The translations under genes were made by a program, and so were the position numbers. Below, in pieces: positions 16,139-24,002 of a stretch of 34,572 nt of DNA (positions within the stretch are counted from its first letter, which is position 1; each line of letters opens with the position of its first letter). The stretch spans positions 1-34,572 of the forward strand of contig JAJTCJ010000024.1 in the NCBI GenBank assembly GCA_021323165.1. Direction: 5' to 3'. Source of the stretch: Bacteroidota bacterium (GTDB lineage: Bacteria > Bacteroidota > Bacteroidia > 2-12-FULL-35-15). A model generated the notes under the pieces. It worked only from the letters and a program-made list of their open reading frames with translations, made no database searches and was not told where the DNA came from.

Positions 16139-18591
16139 TACCTTATCTCTGCCCCAACCTTCTCCTGATATGTCTTCATCAACTTCTCCATGATCTTCTC
16201 GATCTGTTTGTCGGTGAGGGTTGCATTTTCATCCTGGAGAATAAAACTCAATGCATAGGATTTTTTGCCGGCAGGTAATTTATCTCCCTGGTAAACATCA
16301 AACAGGTTTACGCTTTTTAATAAAGCTTTTTCAGCCTGGTAAGCAAGCTGCTCCAACTGTTCGAACTTAACGGCTTTATCAATCAATAAAGCAAGATCAC
16401 GTTTCACTTCCGGGAATTTAGGAACTTCTGAATACATGGTTTGCTTATTCTTTTTTACTGCTTCAACTATAAGATCCCAATTGATGTCCGCATAAAAAAC
16501 TTCCTGCTTGATATCCATCGATTTCAGTACCGGTCTTGATACGGAACCAAATTCAACGATTGTCTTTTTGTTCCAGTTGTATGTTAGTCCCTGCGAATAA
16601 ACATCAGAACTTGTTTCATTCATCTTCACATCAACACCTAAGCGTTCAAGAATTGAATTCACAATTCCTTTCAATGTATAAAAACTAACGTTTTCATTTT
16701 TTGCATTCCAGCTTTCAGGCTGCTTTCTACCGGTAACAAATACAGAAAGGTGTTTTGTTTCAATATACTTTGTGCTCTCACCTTTGATCGCCATGTATGT
16801 CTTGCCGAACTCATATAATTTAAGATCAGCATTCTTACGATTCTGGTTGTAGGCAATGGTCTCCAAACCGCTGAATAATAAGGTCTGACGAAGCACATCA
16901 AGATCACTGCTTAAGGGATTCATCATTTTTACATTCTGCTCAGGGTTTAAGCTTTTTAATCTTGTAGAGTAATCTTCTTTTGTGAGTGAAAGACACATCA
17001 TCTCTGAAAAGCCATTGTTGCTAAGCAGATCAGCGATCGTATTCTGGATCTTTTCCTTATCAGGTTTTTCCGCGAAGGATAATGATGAATTTAATTCAGT
17101 CGGAATCTCGATATTGTTGTAACCATAAATGCGCAGCACTTCTTCGATCACATCCTGCTCACGCTGAACATCCACCTTGTATGGCGGAACAGACAACAGC
17201 AAAGCATCATGTCCTTCATGTTCAATCTCAATTCCTAATGAAATAATAATTTTTTTGATGATCTCCAGGTCGATGTGTTTTCCGATAAGATTATCACATT
17301 TCTCAAATGAAAAAGGAACCTTGAAATTCTCGATCTTCTTAGGATAAATATCAATCACCGAGGAAGCGATCTCTCCACCTGCAATCTCCCTTATCAGCAT
17401 TGCAGCACGCTGTAAAGCGAAAACCGTAATGTTCGGATCTGTTCCACGTTCATAACGGAAAGATGCATCTGTTTTTAAGCTGTGACGCTTGGAAGTTCTG
17501 CGGATAGAAGTAGAATTAAAATAAGCGCTTTCAAGGAAAATGCTTGTAGTGTTTTCATTTACACCTGATTCGATTCCACCGAATACACCGGCAATGCACA
17601 TTCCGCCTTCAGCATTGCAGATCATCAGATCTTCGGATGAAAGCTCACGTTCAGTTCCGTCAAGCGTGGTGAATTTGGATTTATCTGCAAGCTTCTTAAC
17701 TATGACTTTATTCCCTTTTATTTTAGCAGCATCAAATGCATGCAAAGGTTGTCCGAGTTCATGAAGTACATAATTTGTAATATCCACCACATTGTTGATT
17801 GGACGGACACCAATAACTTTCAGCCTGTTCTTAAGCCAATCAGGAGAATCTGTTACTTTAATATTTTTGATAGTAACACCACTGTAACGCGGACAAGCTT
17901 CATGATCTTCAACAATCACTTCGATCTCGCTGCTTCTGTTCTCGGTTTGAAAATTACTTACATCCGGAAGCATTAAGTTAATGTCAGAATTTTCTTCTTC
18001 CGACTTATTATTTGAATTCAACACAGCAACAAGATCACGTGCAACACCAACATGTGAAGCTGCATCTGCCCGGTTTGGCGTTAGGCCGATCTCCAGTAAA
18101 TAATCTTCTTCTATCTTAAAATATTCTTTTGCAGGCATTCCGATCTTTGCGTCAGCATCCAGCACCATGATTCCTGCATGCGATGTTCCCAGGCCAATTT
18201 CATCTTCAGCACAGATCATTCCTTCCGAAGCGGCACCGCGGATCTTTGACTTTTTTATTTCAAATGGTTCTCCGGTAGACGGATATAACTTCGCACCAAT
18301 AGTGGCAATTATTACTTTTTGTCCGGCTTCCACATTGCTTGCACCGCAAACGATGTTCAACAGTTCACCTGTTCCGATATCAACAGTAGTTAAGTTCAGG
18401 CGATCAGCATCAGGATGTTTTTCTTTGGTTTTCACTTCACCCACAACCATTCCAACTAAACCACCTTTCACAGTTTCGATCTTTTCAATGCTTTCCACTT
18501 CCAGTCCGCAGCCGGTCAATAATTTCCCCGCATCTTCGGGAGACAAATCAGTTTTAACGTAATCCTTTAACCAGTTATATGAAATTTTCAT
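16138..18591 (-). CDS. pheT: Phenylalanine-tRNA ligase beta subunit
   Basis: An 817-residue PheT, the tRNA-recognition and editing subunit of the alpha2-beta2 enzyme that charges tRNA-Phe. Domains in order: N-terminal module MKISYNWLKDYVKTDLSPED; EMAP/OB-type tRNA-binding domain (about 40-155, VVGEVKTKEKHPDADRLN, NIVCGASNV); B3/B4 editing domain (RYSGVTIKNIKV, VVDITNYVLHELGQPLHAFD); B5 domain (IEEVLRIYGYNNI region); catalytic-like core; C-terminal ferredoxin-fold anticodon-binding domain (about 725-817, YSEVPKFPEVKRDLALLID). Length is normal. No pheS is in the window. Its stop codon sits exactly at the border of element B. Confidence 0.96.
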   Translation of the reverse strand: MKISYNWLKDYVKTDLSPEDAGKLLTGCGLEVESIEKIETVKGGLVGMVVGEVKTKEKHPDADRLNLTTVDIGTGELLNIVCGASNVEAGQKVIIATIGAKLYPSTGEPFEIKKSKIRGAASEGMICAEDEIGLGTSHAGIMVLDADAKIGMPAKEYFKIEEDYLLEIGLTPNRADAASHVGVARDLVAVLNSNNKSEEENSDINLMLPDVSNFQTENRSSEIEVIVEDHEACPRYSGVTIKNIKVTDSPDWLKNRLKVIGVRPINNVVDITNYVLHELGQPLHAFDAAKIKGNKVIVKKLADKSKFTTLDGTERELSSEDLMICNAEGGMCIAGVFGGIESGVNENTTSIFLESAYFNSTSIRRTSKRHSLKTDASFRYERGTDPNITVFALQRAAMLIREIAGGEIASSVIDIYPKKIENFKVPFSFEKCDNLIGKHIDLEIIKKIIISLGIEIEHEGHDALLLSVPPYKVDVQREQDVIEEVLRIYGYNNIEIPTELNSSLSFAEKPDKEKIQNTIADLLSNNGFSEMMCLSLTKEDYSTRLKSLNPEQNVKMMNPLSSDLDVLRQTLLFSGLETIAYNQNRKNADLKLYEFGKTYMAIKGESTKYIETKHLSVFVTGRKQPESWNAKNENVSFYTLKGIVNSILERLGVDVKMNETSSDVYSQGLTYNWNKKTIVEFGSVSRPVLKSMDIKQEVFYADINWDLIVEAVKKNKQTMYSEVPKFPEVKRDLALLIDKAVKFEQLEQLAYQAEKALLKSVNLFDVYQGDKLPAGKKSYALSFILQDENATLTDKQIEKIMEKLMKTYQEKVGAEIR

Positions 18592-18812
18592 GATTTCTTT
18601 TTAGAGGTGTAAAAATACGAAATAATATCCATTTTAACCATTAAGCACTAGTGCAAGCATGATGTAAATTTATAGAAGGAAACTGATTACAAGTAGCCAC
18701 CTTCACACTATCGCATTGTACTTTTAGGAAAAATAAAAAATTTCAATATATTAGCCTAAATAAGATATTGACGAATCAATTTTACCATCGACTTTTTCCA
18801 ATAAATACCGTA

Positions 18813-20537
18813 ATGAAAAAACTTCTAATCTTAGCAGGAATTGGTCTATCTATTACAACTGCTTTTTCACAAGTTCCGAATTGGCAATGGGCTAAAAATG
18901 CTGGTGGCAGCCAACATGATGGAAACACTATTAATTGGAGCGGCAACAATATAAAAGCTGATAGTGATGGCAATATTTATGTAACAGGTAATTTTAATAG
19001 TGACACCATAACATTTGATAATATTGTTTTATACAATGATTCTGCCGGTTCTTCTGAGTTTTTTATTGCAAAATACAACTCTCTTGGAAATGTTATTTGG
19101 GCCAAAAGCTTTGGCGGGAGTAAAGATGAATATAACATGGACATGGATATTGATTTAAGTGGCAACATAATTCTTACAGGTTGGTTTAACAGTGATTCGA
19201 TTAAATTAGGAAATGTAACTCTGACAAACAGTGGATCATTTAATAATTACTCCAAATTATTTATCGCAAAATGGGACTCTGCAGGAAATGCTTTGTGGGC
19301 TAAAGGAGTTAATGAGATATCTAACGCTGGATATGGAATAAGTATTGATCATGATGGGAACACTTATATAACTGGTGAATTTTATAACCCAACTATTACT
19401 TTTGACACTATCACTTTGATTAATTCAGAAAATACCGGATATACCTCAGATCTTTTTATAGTAAAATATGATTCAGCAGGAAATGCTATTTGGGCTAAAA
19501 GTTTTGGAGGTTATAATAATAATGAAATTGGAATTCGGATCTGTAACGATAATACAGGAAATATTTATATATCCGGAAACTATGGAAATTATGTTGCTTT
19601 CGATTCATTTATCTTAACTAATAACAGTGGCAATGCAACCAATAATAATATGTTTATCCTAAAATGTAATCCTTCTGGCAATATAATGTGGGCTAAAGGT
19701 GTATATGGTTCCAATCCGACTGCCCAAAGCATAACCGTTGATGCCGATGGTCAGCTATATGTACTTGGAAATTTCACAGATTATGGAATTACTTTAAACA
19801 CTGTCACTTTATTAAATTCCGGAGGGTTAAACAATTCATTTGATATATTTATTGCGCAATATGATAGTTTAGGTCTTTTAAATTGGGCGAAGAGTTATGG
19901 TACAGGTAATGGTAATGACATTGCCTGGGACATTTGTATAGATGAATCCCACAATTCATACATTACAGGTTGGTTTGAAAGCAGCAATATCAATTTTGAT
20001 GGAATTAATATATTAAATACAAATAACTCTTCACCAACTCAGGATATTTTCATTGCTAAATTTGATTCTGCTTGTATAGCTCTTTGGGCAATGAGCCAAG
20101 GCACAGTAGGGTCGGAAGCAGGCAATGGAATATGTATTGATGCATTTGATAATATATTTTTAACTGGTTATTATGCAGATACAAGTATAACTTTTGGTAG
20201 TGATGTCTTATTTAATCATAATACCGATAATACATTAGATATTTATGTTTCAAAGCTATCTTCAATTATAACTAATTCTTCATTCGGCTTGTCCGATATC
20301 CAAAACATTTCTGTTTACCCAAATCCTTTTACTTCTCAAACCACATTAACCTTCACTAAAGAACAAAAAAACACAACCATAAAAATAATGGGTGTGTTAG
20401 GCGAAGAAATTAAAATAATAAATTTTACTGGCCAACATTTAACAATAGAAAAAGGCGAAATGAAAGAAGGAATTTATTTTATACAAGTCGTTGATCATAA
20501 TAAGTTTGTTTATAACAGAAAAATCATTATCCAATAA
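18813..20537 (+). CDS. Secreted SBBP-type beta-propeller protein with T9SS sorting domain
   Basis: A 574-residue secreted protein. The signal peptide MKKLLILAGIGLSITTAFSQ sets the start at 18813; the frame reaches back to a TTG at 18768, but that would bury the signal. The mature part has about six or seven repeats of roughly 80 residues with the pattern IAKYDSxGNxxWAKSFGG, DxxGNIYxTGxF, and TITFDTITLIN, as in SBBP beta-propeller repeats. A T9SS type A sorting domain follows (SVYPNPF, then EGIYFIQVVD). Function is unknown; surface display or adhesion is plausible. It is more AT-rich than its neighbours and is the only plus-strand gene between 1261 and 30222, so recent acquisition is possible. 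Confidence 0.82.
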   Translation: MKKLLILAGIGLSITTAFSQVPNWQWAKNAGGSQHDGNTINWSGNNIKADSDGNIYVTGNFNSDTITFDNIVLYNDSAGSSEFFIAKYNSLGNVIWAKSFGGSKDEYNMDMDIDLSGNIILTGWFNSDSIKLGNVTLTNSGSFNNYSKLFIAKWDSAGNALWAKGVNEISNAGYGISIDHDGNTYITGEFYNPTITFDTITLINSENTGYTSDLFIVKYDSAGNAIWAKSFGGYNNNEIGIRICNDNTGNIYISGNYGNYVAFDSFILTNNSGNATNNNMFILKCNPSGNIMWAKGVYGSNPTAQSITVDADGQLYVLGNFTDYGITLNTVTLLNSGGLNNSFDIFIAQYDSLGLLNWAKSYGTGNGNDIAWDICIDESHNSYITGWFESSNINFDGINILNTNNSSPTQDIFIAKFDSACIALWAMSQGTVGSEAGNGICIDAFDNIFLTGYYADTSITFGSDVLFNHNTDNTLDIYVSKLSSIITNSSFGLSDIQNISVYPNPFTSQTTLTFTKEQKNTTIKIMGVLGEEIKIINFTGQHLTIEKGEMKEGIYFIQVVDHNKFVYNRKIIIQ

Positions 20538-20663
20538 AGAAAGAATAGAGAAGAGCGGTTACAAAACCATAATTCTTATTTAATTTTACAACATTTAAAC
20601 TATTAAATTTTCACTTTTCTGTTATCCTCTTAATCTTAAAGATCAGAATTCTGGTATCAGAAG

Positions 20664-22934
20664 TTACTTAAACTTATCCTTCAACGCAGCCAACTGACTA
20701 GCAAAATCATTTGCAGGAGGTTCTGGTTTAGCAGAACCTTTTTTATTGGAGTTATTAGTATGGGAAACAGGTTTTGAAGGTTGAGCAGGTGTTGAAGATA
20801 CATTATCCTTCATCGATAATGCAATCCGCTTACGCTGAACATCCACTTCTGTTACTGTAACAGTTACTTTCTGCGCCACCTTAACCACAATGTTAGGATC
20901 GGAAACATAGGTGTTGGATAACTGGGAAATGTGAACCAGTCCGTCCTGGTGAACACCAATATCCACAAACGCCCCGAAATTGGTAACATTGGTCACAATG
21001 CCCGGAAGCTTCATTCCAATTTTCAGATCTTTTATTTCATGAACACTGTCATCAAATGCAAACACCTCAAATGATTTACGAGGATCGCGGCCGGGTTTAT
21101 CGAGCTCGTTCATGATATCATTCAGGGTTGGCAAACCAACAGTTTCGGTAACATATTTTTGCAAGGAGATCTGCTTTCTTAATTCTTTATCGCTCATTAA
21201 TTGTTCGATGGTGCAATTAAGATCCGCAGCCATTTTCTCAACAATGTGATAACTCTCAGGATGCACCGCACTTTTATCCAAAGGATGTTTTCCGTTGGCA
21301 ATACGCATAAATCCTGCTGCCTGCTCGTAAGCTTTCTCACCCATGCGCGGAACTTTTAATAATTCCTTTCTTGATTTGAAAGGGCCATTCTCGTTTCTGT
21401 ATTCAACAATGTTTCTCGCAAGCTGAGGCCCTAATCCTGAAACGTATGTCAGTAATTGTTTACTTGCTGTGTTCACTTCCACACCCACTTTATTCACAGA
21501 ACTTTCAACTACTTCATCCAGCTTTTTCTTCAAAAGGTACTGATCAACATCGTGCTGGTATTGTCCTACACCAATTGATTTAGCATCTATCTTCACCAGC
21601 TCGGCCAATGGATCAGCCAATCGTCTGCCGATGGATACCGCTCCGCGAACGGTAATATCTTTATCAGGAAATTCTTCACGCGCGACATCCGAAGCGGAAT
21701 AAATGGATGCCCCGCTTTCATTCACCATGATCACATTTATTTCCTTTGGCAATTCTTCAATGCTGCGGATGAATGTTTCCGTTTCTCTTCCGGCAGTTCC
21801 ATTTCCGATAGCAATGGCTTCCAGATCATGTTTTGCGCACAATGCTATTACCGTTTGTTTAGCATGAAATAATTTATTCTGCTCATGCGGATAAATCACC
21901 GTGTCTTCCAATAATTTTCCCTGTTTGTCCAATGCAACAACCTTACAACCCGTTCTGAATCCCGGGTCAATAGCGAGAATTGCTTTTTGTCCGAGCGGAG
22001 ATGCAAGTAACAGTTCACGCAGATTATCAGCAAATACCTGGATGGCTTTTTCATCCGCAAGCTCTTTGGTCATCATGCGCATTTCACTTTCGATGGAGCT
22101 TTGCATCATGCGTTCGTAAGAATCATTCACCGCAAGCTTCACTTGTTCTGATGCAGAATTATTTCCTGTAACAAATTGTATTTGCAGAATATCCAGTGCG
22201 CTTTCTTCTGGCGGAGCAATGAAGATGCTTAACACTTCTTCGCTTTCACCTCTTCTTATTGCTAGTAAACGGTGAGAAGGACAATTCATCAGCGGTTCTT
22301 CCCATTCAAAATAATCCTTGAACTTTTCTCCGATCTCTTCTTTGCCTTTTAATACTTTACTCTTGATTGTTGCTTCACGCTTGAATAAATTACGGATCTT
22401 ATCACGTGCTTCCGCGTTTTCATTTACCCATTCTGCAATGATATCACGGGCACCTGCAAGTGCGTCTTCTTTAGTTTTAACGTCTTTGTCTTCAGAAATA
22501 AATTTCTCCGCTTCCGCCTTCACATCAATTTTATTCTGTTCAAAAAGAATTGTCGCCAATGGTTCCAGTCCCTTTTCTTTCGCGATCGTTGCGCGTGTTC
22601 TACGCTTCGGTTTATACGGAAGATAAATATCTTCCAATGAAGAAAGTGTTTCAGCAGCACGTAATTGCTGGATCAGCTCGGGTGTCAGTTTCCCTTGCCC
22701 TTCTATTGATTCAATGATCGCTTCTCTCCTTTTCTCCAGTGCACGGAGTCGTTCTATCTCATCACGGACATTCGCCACCTGGACTTCATCCAGACTACCA
22801 GTCATTTCTTTACGGTAACGTGAAATAAAGGGGATGGTGGCGCCTTCATCAAGAAGATCGACTGTCGCGCTAACCTGCTGTTCCCTGATTCCTAATTGTA
22901 ATGCTATCTTTTTGTAAAAACGAGTATCTGACAT
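20664..22934 (-). CDS. tex: Tex family RNA-binding protein
   Basis: A 756-residue Tex protein. The N-terminal Tex domain has ATIPFISRYRKEMTGSLDE. A YqgF/RNase H-like domain begins near residue 320 (AILAIDPGFRTGCKVVALD). Helix-hairpin-helix repeats follow (SGLGPQLARNIVEYRNENG, LLKVPRMGEKAYEQAAGFMR). The S1 domain is at about 640-712 (IVTNVTNFGAFVDIGVHQDG). A Ser/Pro/Lys-rich linker and short helix end the protein. Tex binds nucleic acids and affects transcription and toxin gene expression in some bacteria; its molecular role is not settled. A -7 box lies just upstream. The gene converges with the propeller gene; the 126 bases between them show no clear terminator. Confidence 0.95.
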   Translation of the reverse strand: MSDTRFYKKIALQLGIREQQVSATVDLLDEGATIPFISRYRKEMTGSLDEVQVANVRDEIERLRALEKRREAIIESIEGQGKLTPELIQQLRAAETLSSLEDIYLPYKPKRRTRATIAKEKGLEPLATILFEQNKIDVKAEAEKFISEDKDVKTKEDALAGARDIIAEWVNENAEARDKIRNLFKREATIKSKVLKGKEEIGEKFKDYFEWEEPLMNCPSHRLLAIRRGESEEVLSIFIAPPEESALDILQIQFVTGNNSASEQVKLAVNDSYERMMQSSIESEMRMMTKELADEKAIQVFADNLRELLLASPLGQKAILAIDPGFRTGCKVVALDKQGKLLEDTVIYPHEQNKLFHAKQTVIALCAKHDLEAIAIGNGTAGRETETFIRSIEELPKEINVIMVNESGASIYSASDVAREEFPDKDITVRGAVSIGRRLADPLAELVKIDAKSIGVGQYQHDVDQYLLKKKLDEVVESSVNKVGVEVNTASKQLLTYVSGLGPQLARNIVEYRNENGPFKSRKELLKVPRMGEKAYEQAAGFMRIANGKHPLDKSAVHPESYHIVEKMAADLNCTIEQLMSDKELRKQISLQKYVTETVGLPTLNDIMNELDKPGRDPRKSFEVFAFDDSVHEIKDLKIGMKLPGIVTNVTNFGAFVDIGVHQDGLVHISQLSNTYVSDPNIVVKVAQKVTVTVTEVDVQRKRIALSMKDNVSSTPAQPSKPVSHTNNSNKKGSAKPEPPANDFASQLAALKDKFK

Positions 22935-22950
22935 GTGATGAGTATTTGTA

Positions 22951-22958
22951 CAAATATA
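22951..22958 (-). promoter_or_regulatory. -7 promoter box of tex
   Basis: TATATTTG on the minus strand matches TAnnTTTG exactly and lies 16 bases before the ATG at 22934. A -33 TTG element is not evident at the usual spacing. Confidence 0.5.
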
Positions 22959-23098
22959 AGGATAGGATGCCCGTGGAAATTATAATGTTTTTAACAGTTT
23001 CAGGGGATTTTGTTGAAAAATAAAATGGTTCGGATAGCGAATTGCTTTCGAATTTGCGAATCTGGGTTTGTTAGTGCTATTGTAAAAAACAACTCTTT

Positions 23099-23514
23099 AA
23101 CTTTTTTGCCGAAAAAAGTTACAAAAACTCTTTGACCCTGTAAGGCGATTTGCTTGCTCCCCGCTTTCATCCCACGCAACCACGGATAATTTCTCGCTGT
23201 GAGTGGTATGTCTACGAAAGATTAATTGAATTAGCGATCATTACCGCTATCGCTTAACAGGCTCAAATCATCACCTTAAGAGCACAATCTCCATTTGAAA
23301 ATGTAAATATCATTAATGATTTTATAAATTATAATTCCGGAGTCGAGCGAGAGGCTTGGCTGGACGCGATGTCGTCATGGTGTGAATGACATTTTCAGTG
23401 AAAACCTTAGCAAAAACTTCAGTTTTTTTACTGTAGGTTTTCCTGAAAATGGCAGAGCGGGAAGGAATCGTCCGGCCTTGATTTTTTGTTTCTTTTTTAT
23501 CAAGAAAAAAGAAA
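23099..23514 (-). repeat. Structured dispersed element, copy C
   Basis: Read on the minus strand. Left hairpin TTTCTTTTTT/AAAAAAGAAA (23489-23514), loop CTTGAT, spacer, and ATCAAG (23478-23483). Enclosing stem GGCCGGACG / CGTCCAGCC (23469-23477 / 23358-23366). Inner 62-base hairpin 23390-23451. Core hairpin AGCGAT/ATCGCT (23233-23254) around the conserved GATAGCGGTAA. Right hairpin AACTTTTTT/AAAAAAGTT (23099-23120). It is close to copy A at both ends and to copy D in the middle (TCATTAATGATATT, TGCTCTTAAGG). The spacer 22935-23098 before it shows only the tex promoter. Confidence 0.85.
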
Positions 23515-23535
23515 AGAAATAAAAAATCTTCTTTA

Positions 23536-23880
23536 AACTTTTTGAAGGCAAAAAGTTACAAAAACCTTTTCTTTTCATAAGGTGATTTCTTCTTCCGCTC
23601 TGCTGCAGAAGAACCGCGGTTAAATTGATTGTACCATTCATTTCGCTTCGAAATATTATTTTTTACAGCAATCATTTACCGCTATCACTGAATGAAAAGA
23701 AATCTCCGCCTTAAGAGCAAAACCTCCATTTGACATTGGAATATCATTAATGATTAAAAGAATTAATAGTTCGAAGACGCGCGTGAGGATTGATCAGGCG
23801 TGATGTCGTGTCGGGATGAGAGGCGGGGAGCAATCGCCTGATCTTGATTTTTTGTTTCTTTTTTATCAAGAAAAAAGAAA
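23536..23880 (-). repeat. Structured dispersed element, copy D (short form)
   Basis: Tandem with copy C, same orientation, 21 bases apart. Left hairpin 23855-23880 with loop CTTGAT and ATCAAG at 23843-23848. Enclosing stem GATCAGGCG/CGCCTGATC (23835-23843 / 23792-23800). The inner 62-64-base hairpin of the other copies is absent, leaving 34 bases between the arms. Core hairpin 23667-23689 with GATAGCGGTAA. Right hairpin AACTTTTTG/CAAAAAGTT (23536-23557) with loop AAGG, followed by ACAAAAA and CCTT, complementary to the loop. Confidence 0.82.
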
Positions 23881-23908
23881 AGAAAGAGTTACTTCTTGCT
23901 TACGCCTG

Positions 23909-24000
23909 TTCTTCGACAAGCTCAGAATTACAACGCGCGGTTAACCCAAAGCGTACACACAGATTCGTAATTCGTGAAATTCGTAATTCGCAGGCAACGA
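23909..24000. repeat. Short dispersed repeats between element D and recG
   Basis: Contains TTCTTCGACAAGCTCAGAA (part of a common TGAGCTTGTCGAAG motif) and a run of GATTCGTAATTCG / GAAATTCGTAATTCG units. Related ACGAATCTGTG pieces occur at about 26793, 29841 and 31482. Confidence 0.45.
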
Positions 24001-24002
24001 GG

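Noticed and set aside
18768..18812. TTG start for the propeller protein
   Set aside because: It would place 15 residues before a good signal peptide starting at ATG 18813.
23094..23880. CRISPR array or tandem array
   Set aside because: Only two large imperfect copies lie here, of different length, without short regular repeats or spacers and without cas genes.
23536..23880. Composite transposon formed by C and D
   Set aside because: The copies are in the same orientation and only 21 bases apart, with no gene between them.
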